From NCBI GenBank assembly GCA_027579435.1, contig JANBPK010001192.1, positions 124,001-188,000 of the forward strand: a stretch of 64,000 nt of DNA, written 5' to 3'. The notes below the pieces were generated by a model, which was not told the DNA's origin, ran no database searches, and was given only the letters and a program-made list of their open reading frames with translations. Numbering within the stretch: position 1 is the first letter of the stretch; each line of letters opens with the position of its first letter. This DNA comes from Candolleomyces eurysporus. Taxonomy: Eukaryota; Basidiomycota; Agaricomycetes; Agaricales; Psathyrellaceae. Position numbers and translations under genes: made by a program. Below, piece by piece: positions 49,711-61,899 of the stretch.

Positions 49711-51225
49711 ATGGCTGGTGCCGCCAACTTTCTGAACGAAAGTGTCCCAGACCCAACAGATTTTCCACCACAAACCATTGCTCCAGGACTCCGAAAATTG
49801 GACGCTACCTTTCGTTGTTCGATATGTGGTGATACGTACGACGCTCCAGTTACTTTACCCTGTGGTCACTGTTTCTGCTCTGGTGTAAGTTTGTGTAAAT
49901 TTTCCTTGGTTCGCGTCAGTTATAACCAAATCTTCAACAGTGCCTCAGGCCGGCACTTGCCACGAAACAAGAGTGTCCAACCTGCAGAAAAACCGCAAAT
50001 GAAGGCCATATTCGCCCAAATTATGCAATGGAAGAAGCTATATCAGCCTGGAACGAAGGCAGGTGAGATGTGCACTAGTCTATTATTTTAGACGTTTGTC
50101 TGATCCCTTGCTGTAGAGCATATGTTCTTCAGTTAATTGAGCGAAGCCGGAGAACCATATCTCCAAGTCTTGAAGCCAGCCCTAGAAAAAGGAAACGTGG
50201 AACCTCACCTTCGGACACCGCTCTTGGGATTGCTGATCGTGTAGCGCCATTCCAACCTGCCAAGTCGGCTCCGACAAATAGTTCGAATGACTCTCTGACT
50301 TCGCATACCACAAAGGACAAGGGTAGATCCAACGACCCTGTTTCTTCTGATATCGAAGAGCTAGAATTGGTGGATCCTAAGCGTTGAGTACATTCTTTTG
50401 ATTCCACCAACGAGGTATGAACAGTTTCTCCAGCGGAAGATCTGGTGCCATGTCCAATATGCTCGAAGAAAGTTGAGTTGCAAAGCATGAACACTCATCT
50501 CGATCGTGGCTGTAAAGATCCGCGTCAAGTGAACGCCTGGTCACAACTCATGCAGAAACCCAAGTCCAAAACGAAAGGGAAACAAAGGCAAGTGTTTCGC
50601 AATGACCACTCGCTCAGTGCTAACACGTCCTGGCCATAGACATCACAGTGACTCTGATGAAGAATCCCCGCTTCCCAAGGTGTCATACGCGACATTAAAA
50701 GAGCGGCAAATTAAGGAACTCCTACAGGAGCATAACCTTCCTGTTACTGGAGATCGTAATCAACTAGAACAAAGGCACCAAAGGTAAATCTTTGCTCTCC
50801 GGAAAATAGACATGGGCTGACAGCTCACTAGATGGGTTATGCTCTACAACGCAAATCTCGATCGCTCAGTGGCGAATCGCAAAACGAAAGCAGCTCTCCG
50901 TGCTGAGCTGAAGAAATGGGAAGAGACGATGTCAAAACGCAAGAAAGCAGTTATTCCAGATGCCAAGCAGCATGTGGTGAGTTCTAAACGCCTTTCCAAA
51001 CCCGCAAACCCCTTCCAACCCGATCTGTTCGTACTCTAGAAGCAACATAAGTCCGAGTTTGACAGGCTAGTCAATCTCGCTCGTGGAAGCAAGCAAGCTT
51101 CTTCAAGTCCTGGTCCAGTCCCAGCCAGCGACTCACCCCAACCGGTATCTCCGTCTAGAACGCCAATCCCAGGTCAACACTCTACCTCTGAAGGTTCTGA
51201 CGAGATTATTGTGATTGACAAGTGA
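49711..51225 (+). CDS. RAD18: RAD18 E3 ubiquitin ligase (post-replication repair)
   Basis: With the E2 Rad6, Rad18 monoubiquitinates PCNA at stalled forks and so starts translesion synthesis and post-replication repair in the nucleus. Seven exons (49711-49884, 49941-50062, 50117-50382, 50434-50587, 50640-50783, 50832-50976, 51040-51225) give 396 residues. The RING finger is C36-x2-C39, C51-x-H53, C56-x2-C59, C70-x2-C73 (CSIC, CGHCFCSGC, CPTC). Residues about 192-213 carry a UBZ4-type zinc finger (PCPICSKKV...MNTHLDRGC). SAP-like DNA-binding sequence follows (TLKERQIKELLQEHNLPVTGDRNQLEQRHQRWV), then the KTKAALRAELKKWE helix that in Rad18 contacts Rad6. Intron 4 starts with GC (AG|GCAAGT), a known minor donor class. 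The layout and length match fungal Rad18. Confidence 0.96.
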
Positions 51226-54011
51226 CGGGCCGACTATTATTCCGCCAACTCGTCCCGCACAATGGCCAGACATCTTCTGGGCACGAACCCAGCGAGGTAC
51301 GGCACCTTCTCGGGACTACGGACCTTCCCATATTCACCACCGAACTCGGTCATGGCGTTCGTTCGGGTCAATCTCGACGGGAGACCATGAACATTCTTTA
51401 TCCCGTTCCTTCTTGGATATTATTCTTGGAACACCCGCATATCCTACCCCACCCTTGCTCCGGGCTGCGTTATCGCATTGGGCCACTTGCGACGTTGTTT
51501 TCTTGCATATCGACTACATTGCACATGTACAATTTTACTCCCGCTTGACCTCTTGACATTTGTACTATTACGCATTTAGAACCCTCATGTTGGCTCCCCG
51601 GAAATGAAAAAGCCCTCATGCCCCACCACCGAATCTCTAGTCCAGGATCTTGGACTCGAACGGGACCGACAGTAGGGTGCGTTGCCGCTGTTTCTACAGT
51701 CGACCCCGTCCTCATGTTTCTAGGATACCGTAGCCCCCAGCAGGCTTCGTAAAACGTAAAAAACAATGTTTCAGAGTCCACTGCGTGTGCATGCCCAGGT
51801 CGATTTGGCAAGGGTCGGACAAACCTTTGTACCCCATTGAGGCTTTGAGGCAAAAGCAACGCGTGTTGTTGCTGTGCGCGCGGCTCGATGGGGGACTGAG
51901 GCTTTGTGATTAAGAAGCCGCACATGAGGGCCCAAACTCTCTTTGCGCGCAGTCTGCTGATTGCCCTGGATATATTAGTATGGGGGATGCTCACTCCCCC
52001 TCATTAATAAGAGTCGAGAAGTCACCAAAACGGGGCTCCTTTCGATGCGATTTGCAAAACATCTGGATTTTGTTTGCGGTGGCGTTCAGATATGAGGACG
52101 GCCAACACAAAGCCAGTTGGGGGTCTCGGTGTAATTTCCACCACTGACACCGAAATTCGTTAATGAGTGACGCTCGCATTTGAAGCAGACGATCGATACG
52201 GACCCGCTGCAAGTAGACCCCATGTAGTTTCGACTTCGTCATGCGTGGTCGGACGTTCATGGTATCTGGGAACCAGCAACCTTCCATCGACTTCGGGACT
52301 TGAGCTTTTCGAAACTCATTAGAATTCATTCACGATGTCTGTAGACACTATCGATTGACTCATAAGCTTATCTTTCATACATCTCGAATCCCGCAGACGA
52401 CAACTTTGACCAATGATGCAATACATTGGAACGTGTTGGGGGCATGACTTTCAGTAGTCAAATTCCATGTTCCACAAGGAATGGGATTGCCTGTTCCGTC
52501 AACTCAATTCGGTACAAGCGATTATCTTCGACTGATTGAATGGAAGTGAATCTATGGCTTGCACGGAAGCTCAAGATAAGAGAAAATAGTCATCACTTTC
52601 GGCCGGCCTGTTTCCCTGTGGCCAAAGGATATGAAATCGGATGTCGATGGCAGTCGACTTGGTTGGGCGGTCATCGGTATCCCTGATCATGGAATATTCG
52701 ACCCTGAATGAGGAGGGTCTTTGTGTATGTTTCTGTAAGCCACCCGAGCACCGGCACGAACTGTTGACATGTTGGTGGCCCATGAGAAGAAACCAAGGGG
52801 AGAACGAACATCTGTAAAGAGCTGTTCATCAGTTAGGGGGTGAACAGCAAAGCGCCTGGGTTTTTTCCAAGGTTTAGGCAGAGCGAACGGGGTGTGATAA
52901 ATAGCGAAAACCACGCGTTGTAGAATGGAATTCCGAATCGTTGCTGTTACGAAGAGCGTTTAAGCATCCAAAACGTCTATGAAATTAGAGGAATGGAAAA
53001 AAAATGGGAGCTATTGTTGGCATGGTGTAAAAAAGCACAGCTCGGGAAGCGCCTTGAAAGACGATGCGTTACCGTTACGGCACCCCGGAGAAAGGGCGAC
53101 TTTCCGAGGCCAGTGCATACCAGAGCGCTGTAGTTGGGTTGGCGGAGTCGTCGGTACGGCTGTACTACAGCGGCTTGATAGGGGCGCGGCGGCCAGTTTC
53201 ACGGGTAAAGGGTCACTTGCACGAAGCAACACTGGGGGGATCACCCGGCGAACCCTGTAAATGGAGGTATGCACAAGGATGTACGACCCTGTCTTTGTCT
53301 TAGAATAAACATTACGCAGCTTGTGACGATAGAGCGACATCGACACCGACATGTTACGAGAAGATGAAAGAAAGAAGCCTGGATGAGCGGGCATTATGTC
53401 TGGACTCTGGAACCCGCTGGAGCGCGAGAGTAGACCGGTTTAGTTCGGTGATATGGAGGCATTGCTGCGATGATATGGTGTACATCTGCCTATCAGGATC
53501 CTTGAGTTCCGATGCAAAAAACATCCGGCCAGTGGAGGCAACTGCCTGCAGGCTGATGATCACCGTGCAATTACGGCCAGGATGAGAGTGACGAAATCCT
53601 TCCGAACTCGAGTCTGCGATTGGCAAAGGGGCTAAAGAGGAAAGGGCAAGGAGAATAGCCCCTCCGTGGCCGGTCTACCTGGGATTCGTGATTTTCACAG
53701 CTAGGATACGGCAGTTGTTGTTGCCAGAGGAGGATGTAGTTGGGGAGCGTGGGGTCCGCCCTGACGCATCTTGGTAACGCGCCCGATCAGTCCGCATCGG
53801 GGAAGTCTTGTAAAAACGTGGTCCACGTGGATATGATCGAGCGGCGCTTGGCTATTGTCCCCGATTTGGCTTGTCAAGTATTAAAAAAGCAGTTGCCATC
53901 AGGCCCACAGGCCTGCCCTCTGGTCGCATTTCCTCTGCCCCCCGCCTGCAGGCAACCCTTCAAATCATACCGCGCTTTATCTAATTTCGAATACAATATA
54001 TATACCTTCTA
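51226..54011. other. 2.8 kb without an assigned gene
   Basis: Scattered ORFs (51470-51994 minus, 174 codons, is the longest; it ends MSIPHTN... without domains). No tRNA, repeat or transposon signal was recognised. Confidence 0.4.
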
Positions 54012-54807
54012 ATGTCCTCCGAGAATCACTCGACTGTAAGTCATGTTCCCCCGGTTCTCCTGGTCGTCCTGCTCAACCCTGGTCTCTTCCGCCCAGTACT
54101 CTTCGGAAAAGAGTAGCCTGGCTCTGGTGAGTGTCAATCGCTCGATAATCTGTTGAATATGCTGTTAATCACTGCTGCCTTAGCTTGGGGACAGGACGCC
54201 GAGGCGGGGGACAACAAAAGTCAAATATCATGGCGACTCGGACTGGGATTTCTATCTCGACAGCAACAACGAGCCCATCGACCTCTCCCTAATCATGCCC
54301 CACTACCGGGCGCGGCACCAGCCCGTCGATCATCGAATGAGCATGTACGCCGGGAGCGAGTCAGAACCCATCAAACTCAAAGTAGTGAGTATCTCATCTC
54401 AGTCGGGCACTGCTCCTGGCGACCATTAGCATACTGATGGCGATGATTTGCAGTGCCGGACGATCTCCAGGTCACGCTTCTACCTCGAAGTCCAAGGATC
54501 GATGTCAGACGTGACAATCTGGCTTCCCTCCGACTTCAAAGGCCACATCCACCACACCGGCAAAGCAGTCTTCTCCGCCGGGTTCGTTAATCGGATAATG
54601 CGCAACGTACGGCTGAATGAGCCCGCACGCAACCCAAACGAGGACGAGGTCGTGGTGGTGACGCAAGGGCAGGTCATTCTGAGGATGTGGGATGTGACGA
54701 CATGCTCGCCCGAGAACTGCACGAAGGAGGGCTTGAAACGGATATTCGGGTGTTCAAAAAGAGCGCCTGAAACAGGAATCGACTGGGATTGTCTGCTGCG
54801 GGATTAA
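54012..54807 (+). CDS. DUF7330-like fungal protein
   Basis: Four exons (54012-54035, 54097-54126, 54184-54384, 54454-54807) join to 202 residues. The first two are tiny (24 and 30 nt) and encode MSSENHST and YSSEKSSLAL. The C-terminal half (FYLEVQGSMSDVTIWLPSDFKGHI, VVVTQGQVILRMWD) is a beta-rich segment typical of the DUF7330 proteins that are abundant in Agaricomycetes and have no known function. Assignment is from memory of the family pattern, not from a search. The protein lacks a signal peptide and membrane spans, so it is probably intracellular. The frame is intact; the acceptor at 54183 was chosen because the alternative (54190) leads out of frame. Confidence 0.7.
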
Positions 54808-55277
54808 TTACCCAGCTTCATACCCGACTCGATCGTGTTTTGTTTCCCGTTTCTTGGTTTCCGTTTTCGTCCCTCGCTCTGCCTGCACGTTCCACACACG
54901 CATCATCACACTCCCTCTCTGCATTCATTTCTTTCGTCATCATCGCATCTGGTTCACGAGTCACGCCTGCCTGTTCGTTTCAAGGTTATCCACATCATAC
55001 CCTCTCGATTCATTCATATGTAGCATTAGCTTTATTGTAGCCTCTCATTGCATCTCATTGTAGCATTAGAATTTGCCACCGCCCACTTAGACATTCGTTA
55101 CTTTCCGAGCATTACTATCCTATGCGGACTATGGATTATGCCCATTCGTTTTTCCCATATCCATGTCTAGTATTATTGTTACAACAATACATTCGTTCAT
55201 GATCCTAAACTACAGTGGGGGTCGTCAAGGTTGTATGGAAACAGGTTTTCGAGCAAGGGGTCCACCATCACAGATCA
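54808..55277. other. Convergent 3' flanks
   Basis: Pyrimidine-rich, stop-containing sequence between the DUF7330-like gene and CIA2. No gene seen. Confidence 0.6.
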
Positions 55278-56059
55278 CTATACCAACTGGAACATGGTAG
55301 AGGAAGCCTTCGCAAGGCATTTTTCGACGGTGTCTACCAGGGGTGGGTTTTCGAGAGCCGCGGCTACTCGTTCCTTGTCATTCAGTTGCTTGTTCACTAC
55401 ATCAAGGTCCGAGTTAGTATGACTGGGAACGGCAACAAAAATTGCCGATCCATCTTACCGCTATGCTCGCTCTGGTGCGAACCTGGCTTAACGTAGATAT
55501 CCACCTTGTATCGACTTGGGAGACTCCGGAGTAAACGAACCCGAATGGAGAGTCCTAGGAATGGAATGGTAGACGGTCAATCAATCAAGCGTACCTCTAG
55601 AAGCAAAAAGTACAAGGATACCCATACAGGTGGATTCCTTTCTTCATACGACAGAAAGGGACTCACCTATTAATGTCGACATCCCGCAATGAGGTACAGT
55701 CGGTGTGAACTCGACCTTAACATGGTTGCGGCCGACGGTGATTTGAGGAGCGGAGACCACACGCAGCTCCTCGAGGGTGTTTGGGTGCTCAGGATCGTAG
55801 ATAGTGCGAACGAGATCTAATTGATTAGTGCGCGGGTGGTGGTTATTTTAAAATTGCATCCCTTGGGAAAGGAAATCGGCGCACCNAAAATCTCGTCCTG
55901 ATCGATTTCCTCCACCTCATGGTCCTCGTTCTCCGTGTCACTGTCGTCACTCTGATCCCGCAGCCATAGCGACTGCGCTGAATACTCCGTTATGCGACTT
56001 GAAGCCGACTTTGTGGATGAGAAAACGGTGGGATTGGCGTTGAAGAGCTCCGACGACAT
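55278..56059 (-). CDS. CIA2: CIA2/MIP18-family cytosolic Fe-S assembly protein
   Basis: Part of the CIA targeting complex (with Cia1 and Met18/MMS19) that hands Fe-S clusters to cytosolic and nuclear proteins such as DNA polymerases and helicases. Exons 56059-55885, 55816-55667, 55554-55459 and 55396-55278 give 179 residues. After an acidic N-terminal stretch (DDSDTENEDHEVEEIDQDE) comes the MIP18 domain: RTIYDPEHPNTLEELRVV, FTPTVPHCGMSTLIGLSIRV, LRSLPSRYKVD, SEHSVNKQLNDKERVAAALE. The reactive Cys in PHCGM, conserved in the family, is present. An N at 55886, next to the exon 1 donor, leaves one codon uncertain. It is head to head with DCN1, with 240 bp between the start codons. Confidence 0.97.
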
Positions 56060-56299
56060 GGTGGATGGGAGGTGAGGCGCTTGAGTCAGCGCCAATCCGA
56101 GACCGCCGGCCGAACCTCGTGCACAGCAAGTCACGCCCCCCAGTCCCCGCAAGGGTCGCGCTCGACCAACAAAGAAGTGGACAAGCCCCGTTGTGTTCAG
56201 GGCCACTCCTCCCAACCATCACCACTCCTCGCGTCGTAGACAGGCGACCGTTGGGATTCGACACCCTACCAGCAAAAATCTCGTTGTTTCAGGTTGACC
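56060..56299. promoter_or_regulatory. Shared divergent promoter of CIA2 and DCN1
   Basis: Only 240 bp separate the two start codons, so the regulatory region is necessarily shared. No TATA box is evident. Both genes are housekeeping. Confidence 0.6.
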
Positions 56300-58316
56300 A
56301 TGGCCCCGAAGGTGTGTCATCCGTATGTGCCAATATGGACTGGACAACTGATATTTGGGTTCTGTCAGAGAAAACGCGCCGACGACTCAGCGCCAGCCAC
56401 TGCAACGACCAGCTCGAAGCCAACGAGGAGCTCCACGAGACTCGGAGCGAAGGCGGAAACTGCAGCTCAGGAGTCAGCTCGAACCGTTCTTGCATTGTTC
56501 CGCTAACTGAAACCAATCTTGCAGGGCTGCCCCGACCACGTCAGCATCCACGGAGGTGATTCCCCTTGCTAGGTTGAAGCACGACACACTCACCACTCCC
56601 TGCATCCGTTTCACAGCCCACGACCAAACGCGCGAAGACCACGAAAGCCGCGGCCGCTCCGAAGGAGAAGAAGACGACGGCGAAGAAGACGACGAAAAAA
56701 AAAGGCTGGCGAAGACGTGTATGTCCCTCTTCATTCCAATCTCCTCGTTCCTGTTTCCCCTCTTTCAATTTTCGACACGACCCGGGCGCGTTCCTGCAAC
56801 CACCACCAATTAGAGGTGCTTACCTAATGTTTCCTCGAGGCTCTGCGGTGGGTGGTAAGCGCTAGGCAGCCAACTTTCACACATCCGTTGCCCATTTCAC
56901 ACCTTTCCTTTTCGCTCAAAAGTCAAGTGTTTACAGCTGCTGTGAACACTTGTCTATGTTTCCCATATGCCCTTTTCATTCTTCTCGTGCTGTTCGTCTA
57001 ACTCGGTGAATCGCGCCCACAGCGAGGAGCCCACCAAGCCTCCTAGCGTCAAGGGGGGTACTGGAGCAACTGCAGCCGTATGTTTCCCCATTTACCACAG
57101 CTGAACGATGCACTTACGCCTTAGCGCTTCACTCAGGACGTGAATACCAATCATCCCCAGCCCAACGGCTCCTCCACCACCCGCGGCGCCGCACCCACGC
57201 AGCAACCACCTGAGAGACCAACAACCCCTCCTCTGCCTTCCCAACCACTACCAGCGAAAGCACCAGCCTCAGCCAAGTATGAGCCGTATACTGCGCAGCG
57301 AGCACTGGCACTCTTCGCGAAGTATGCTGACAGTGATGATCCCAACGTCATCGGTCCGGGANGCTTCGAAGCCCTGTGCACAGACGCTGGTATCCCGCTC
57401 GAAGGTGCTTTGCCACTCATTTTGGCATGGCAACTCAACTCGCAGGAAATGGCGAAAATCTCGAAGGATGAATGGGTCAAAGGAATGGCAACGTTGAAGT
57501 GCGTATGGCTTGTGTTCTTGACGACCAATCCTATGCTGACCCTTGACTCTTGTTGTGCAGGATTGCTTCTTTGCCTGCGTTGGCCACCGCTTTGACTGAT
57601 CTCCAGAACCTTTTGATTCTACAACAAGGGGCGGTACAGAAGCCCACGGGAAAGAAAGACGATGTCTACGACAGGGCGCTGTACAACTCGTATACCTCAG
57701 ATGCCAAGGGTTCGTTCGGGAAATTGTACACCTACTGTTTCTCGCTGGCCAAGCAAGAGTGAGTTTTCAAGATTAAGGTCCTACCCCTGACGTGGTCCTG
57801 ATAAAGTTTTTCATCAGAGGGTCCAGGAACATCGATATGGAGGCAAGTACATACCGTTTCCCCGCCCTAGCAGGAATTCTTATTGTTTGTTCATCGCCAT
57901 AGACGTCCTGTGCACTCTGGTCTGTGCTCTTGGTGCCACAGTATCCGGTGATGCAGAGTATTCTTGATTTCTTGGGCGTGAGTATCATGGATTCGTCACC
58001 GCATACCACCCTAGCTGACTGAGTGCGGCTTCAACAGGAGAAGCCAAACTACAAGGCTACCAACAAAGATCTATGGAGCATGGTATGTTTATCCTGATTG
58101 ATACCCGTGCTAAACTTATTTCGCGAACGGATGACAGATGCTGGAGTTTTGTCAGACGGTGAACCCGTCCTTGCAGGACTATGAGGCTGATGGTGTATGT
58201 CCTTCTAGATCAAATTACCCAGAGCCTTACGTTTCTGACCTAATACCCAGGCTTGGCCAACCCTCTTAGACGACTTTGTTGCATGGAAAAAGGAGAAAAC
58301 GGCGAGTGCCGAGTAG
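56300..58316 (+). CDS. DCN1: DCN1-like cullin neddylation E3
   Basis: Dcn1 helps Ubc12 attach Nedd8/Rub1 to cullins, activating SCF ligases. The N-terminal part is short and basic (MAPKRKRADD, TKRAKTTKAAAAPKEKK), probably a nuclear signal, then a Pro-rich linker, then the PONY domain: ALFAKYADSDDPNVIGP, FEALCTDAGI, LPLILAWQLNSQEM, DEWVKGM, SFGKLYTYCFSLAKQEG, LWSVLLVPQYPVMQSILDFL, and the C-terminal DGAWPTLLDDFVAW that contacts cullin. Multiple short introns separate at least ten exons; one has a GC donor (57843-57902). The poly-A run at 56695-56703 has nine A where frame continuity with the next exon needs eight, so it is a likely base-call error. An N at 57362 falls in a glycine codon. The F-box genes of this window would depend on SCF activity, but linkage is coincidental. 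Confidence 0.94.
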
Positions 58317-58733
58317 TTCAGTTTTGCCCTCGCCGGTTTTCGATTCTTGTATGCATTCACCCCATTTTATCATGTTTGGACAATCTGCACTATCATTTTC
58401 ATACCGTTTGTAGAGTACTCATTCCTTCGACGTGTTCTTACCCTCACTTGCTTTGGGTCACTTTTGTCTTGTCTTTTGTCGGCTAGTTCCTCCCCTGTTG
58501 TGCGTACGCGTCTTCTTGCCCTACGTCATTAATAGCTAGTAGGCTTGAGGTCCATCCAGGCCCATCAGGGCCCATCTTAATTCAGTTCGGTTAGATAACA
58601 TATCACTGATACGTGTGAAATATACAACCCCGATTTCTCTCAGCTGCCTCGTAAATCTTGCACTCCTCAGTGTCCGCTGGGCCCGGTAGATTGTCGCCAT
58701 AATTGCCAGTCGGTCGTCGGAAACTGTTTACAA
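58317..58733. other. Intergenic, promoter of the P5CR gene
   Basis: T-rich tract after DCN1, then a short spacer. A repeated GGCCCATC pair near 58560-58575 has no evident meaning. Confidence 0.5.
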
Positions 58734-60207
58734 ATGTCATCCCCCCCGACTCCAACGTTGAGAAGTGCACAAATTTCCGACGGGTCCGAGTCGGTCCGTG
58801 ATAATTCCCATAATAACGCTACAGAATCTTTCGACCCCCATTCCGTTGCGTCGATTCCTGCTACTATGGGGTACACACTGTGCGTTCTAGGTACGTTCTT
58901 TGATACACGTTTTTTTATTACAAAAGATGCTCCACTTGAATGAATGAGGTACTTAAAGCTGATATGTTTGTCTGAATGCGACCAGGATGCGGTACCATGG
59001 GTATCGCTGTTCTTTCTGGGGTTATGGACAGTCTTGAAGCTGCATCGGCCAAGTCGTCGATCAAGCTCAATGGCTTTACCAATGGCCACTCTACTGGTGC
59101 TTCTGCAGAGAAATGGGAGTCCCATACTCCTGGGACTGTGACTCCTACAGAACCTCTGGACGCAACAGTCCCTTCAAGGTTCATCGCATGTGTGAGCCGG
59201 GAGGAGACTGCGAAGAAGTTGGAGGGCATCTTTGGAGGATTGGGTGAGCTGGGCAAGTCGGTGGAAGTGGTGGCTTCGGGGAATGTTGAGGCGGCGAGGG
59301 AGGCAGACGTTGTGTTGCTCTGGTGCGTAGAGTTCCCTTTCAGCACCCCCTACGATGGTTTAGCTGAAGAGTTTCTCGAACGAACAGTTGCAAACCCCAA
59401 ATCGCACATATTATACTCAAAGAGGAGGGCATGAAGGAGGCCCTGGACGGCAAACTCCTCATTAGTATCCTCGCTGGTGTGACTATTGCCCAGCTAAAAC
59501 CTATGGTTCTCCCAACCACCCGAGTCGTCCGTGCCATGCCCAACACTCCATGCAAGGTACGCCCTTTGCTGTGGATTGATTGGCCGAGCTATTCCTGATT
59601 GTGTGTTTCCAGATTCGCGAGGGCATGACCGTGGTCTCGACTCTCCCTTCGTCCCATCAAGGCGAAAAGGACAAGGCCATCATCCTCAAAATCTTCTCTT
59701 CCATCGGAAGGTGTCGATTCCTCGACGAAAAATACTTTGATGCATGCACCGCGCTGTCGGGCTCTGGTCCCGCATTTGCTTGCATCTTCATGGAAGCTAT
59801 GGCAGACGGCGGTGTTATGATGGGCCTCCCGCGAGCGGAAGCACTGGAATTGGCTGCTCAGAGTGAGTGTTCGATCATCTCTTCCGTTGCGTGTTGGAGA
59901 TATGATGAATCTCTAATATGTCACTTTTCTCTTTTAGCCCTTCAAGGCGCTGCTCGTATGGTCCTCCAGGGCAGCACCCATCCCGCCCAACTCAAAGATT
60001 CCGTGACAAGTCCGTATCATATCATCTTTTTACTTCTCTCGGGCGTTGCTTTGATCCTGACTGCAAATTGCTGCTCTAGCTCCTGGTGGGTGTACGATTG
60101 CCGGTCTATTGGCATTGGAAGACGGGAAAGTACGGTCTACCATTGCCCGTGGTATCCAGATCGCGACGGAACGGGCCAGCGAGCTGGGCCAGGTCACCAA
60201 AAATTAA
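58734..60207 (+). CDS. PRO3: Pyrroline-5-carboxylate reductase
   Basis: Catalyses the last step of proline synthesis, NAD(P)H-dependent reduction of pyrroline-5-carboxylate, in the cytosol. Exons 58734-58890, 58986-59322, 59388-59556, 59613-59862, 59938-60009 and 60080-60207 give 370 residues. A ~45-residue Ser-rich N-terminal extension precedes the Rossmann start TLCVLGCGTMGIAVLSG. An insertion around residues 70-110 (NGHSTGASAEKWES) lengthens the domain relative to the ~280-residue enzyme of many species. Core motifs follow: ISILAGVTI, VVRAMPNTPC, the P5CR signature CTALSGSGPAF, and LKDSVTTPGGCTIAGL. The exon 2 donor GTGCGT gives LLCCKPQ. All introns are canonical. Confidence 0.98.
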
Positions 60208-60537
60208 ATGAGGCGGTTGTAGTCACATGCAGACGTCATCCTAAAAAAAAAAATTGAACCCTGTATTTTTATGGAGCATTTATATGGACGATTTTGACCT
60301 TTTTGAACAGTTAGCGGATGGAAACTCTGCCGGAGACTGGGTCGTTCAGTTGAACGTTCCAACATGATATTTATCGTCGCATTGCGACCTTGAAGAAATT
60401 TTTTCAAGCACAAACGAAATATGAAAATGAATTGGATGATATGAGTGGATAACCGTCAGGGCATACCCAAGTCTATCCATGTGTCATCCCATTCTTCACC
60501 ACCCTTAACACCACTCTCTTCACTCCTTGGTTCCTCT
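60208..60537. other. Flank; start of a duplicated segment
   Basis: From about 60341 this sequence is similar, in direct orientation, to about 62768 onward (CTTGAAGAAATTTTTTCAAGCAC versus CTTGAAGAAAATTTTCAAGCAC, and following text). No gene. Confidence 0.6.
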
Positions 60538-61060
60538 TCAGGCAGTGGCAGACGCAGACGCCCCGAAGAGCTTCTCAAACACGCTGCGCAACTGCTGGAT
60601 AGCCTTGCCGAGCAGCTTCACACTCTCGTCGACCATCTCCTGTTCGGAGGGAATTGAGCTCGCGGTAGCCGCAGACGAGGGGCGTTTGCAGTGGCCGAGG
60701 AGGGGAAGGAAGAGAGGCAGAATGACCTGAGACGGCCGATGTCTCGGAAAGGCTGGCGGTGGTATATGAAGGAGAAGCGGAGCTCATGCGTGACGCGTTC
60801 AAGACGTTGCGTAGCGAGTCGGGCGAAGGAGGAAGCTTGGTATTCCGCTGCAGCACCGAAATCCCTAGTGCGGCGGTCGTGGCCGCGACAGAGGTCTGAG
60901 TTGTCGTAGGATGGGTGGTCGCAGTGCGGGTATTAGTCGCCGCACGAATGGTAGTTGTAGCAGCGACTTTGGGGGTGGTCAGGCCCCGAGGAACAGCCAC
61001 ATGCAAGACCCACTCAAGGTCGCACCAGCCACGACCTTTTTATTCGCGCTCGAGTCGTCG
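60538..61060 (-). pseudogene. Core-deleted relic of the DPBB/RlpA-like secreted protein gene
   Basis: The minus strand shows the signal-peptide end (VVAGATLSG, then AVPRGL) joined directly to the Ala/Thr-rich tail (KVAATTTIRAA) of the gene at 62988-64000. The whole double-psi beta-barrel core has been removed. The tail is further broken by frame changes, and the stop codon position (60538) corresponds to that of the intact gene. It cannot make a working DPBB protein. Confidence 0.85.
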
Positions 61061-61293
61061 TTCGAGCTGCCACGAGAACCAAGCCCGAGCTCGAAAGACG
61101 CCGGCCCCGCTCTCTNGAGCTCTAAGCGTCGACCAGATCATCAAACTGTAATCATGTAGATTCTCTGGAGCAGTCATGGATTCACATGCGTACGAGATGG
61201 GAACAAATGAAAAGCTCGCCAGAAGATGAAATTTCCGTTGGATTAGGCGTTGGATCTCTTTATAGACTATGCGTGATATGATATCTCGTATGA

Positions 61294-61870
61294 CTACGCA
61301 GAAAGCGGACCCTCCTTGTCTTCCTCAAACGAAGCAACCTCTGCTAAACGGCCTTCGATTGCGTTAATCCCTTCCTCTGGAGAGGATCGGAAATTGAAGC
61401 TCGGGAACTGACGAAGCGTCTCGGCCAGCACCCCGTGGAGGGTCAGACCATCAGGGCTTTTGCGGCCGGTGTCGATGATCCGAACCCACTCGGTAGCTGT
61501 TGGCGATGAAAGTGAGGCAGGAGGACCAGTAGCTTAAATTAAACAACGTACAAACGGGCTTCCCAGAGAGGGGCTGGGTATATTTCTGATCATTGGCTGC
61601 GAAGCTGCAAGCGAATGTTTATCGACATGTAAAGCCTTCGATGTAGAGAATGTAAGCTCACCCAAAGGTTGGATTTCTCTCGCAATAGCGATCCAAATTG
61701 AAATCGTTATCCAACCTCAGCCTGTACTCTTGTCCACCAGTCGAGTTGGACTAGTTTGTAATATATTAGCTTGGATGAATGAGTATGGTGAACGATGTAC
61801 CTTGAAACCAAGGAAGCGGTTTGGGTCAGGGGATATGATTAGGTGCCACGGCTTTGGGGCGGGCTTTGAG
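61294..61870 (-). CDS. Hypothetical protein, 3' part of a multi-exon gene
   Basis: Four exons join in frame on the minus strand: up to about 61870-61801 (KPWHLIISPDPNRFLGFK), 61750-61662, 61604-61552 and 61496-61294, ending EGPLSA stop. Introns have GTACAT, GTGAGC and GTACGT donors with AG acceptors. The 5' end is not resolved: a stop codon lies just upstream in the frame, and the ATG at about 61897 (MSPLRRVLL) is in another frame, so an earlier exon or a frameshift must be assumed. No domain is recognised; EWVRIIDTGRKSPDG and GRLAEVASFEEDKEG look like ordinary coding sequence. It is flanked by the duplicated DPBB segments and may be specific to this region. Confidence 0.55.
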
Positions 61871-61899
61871 ATGCAAGAGGACTCGTCGAAGAGGGCTCA

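Noticed and set aside
51640..51720. tRNA-like T-loop (GTTCGAGTCC on the minus strand)
   Set aside because: Stems do not pair and no acceptor or anticodon arm could be drawn.
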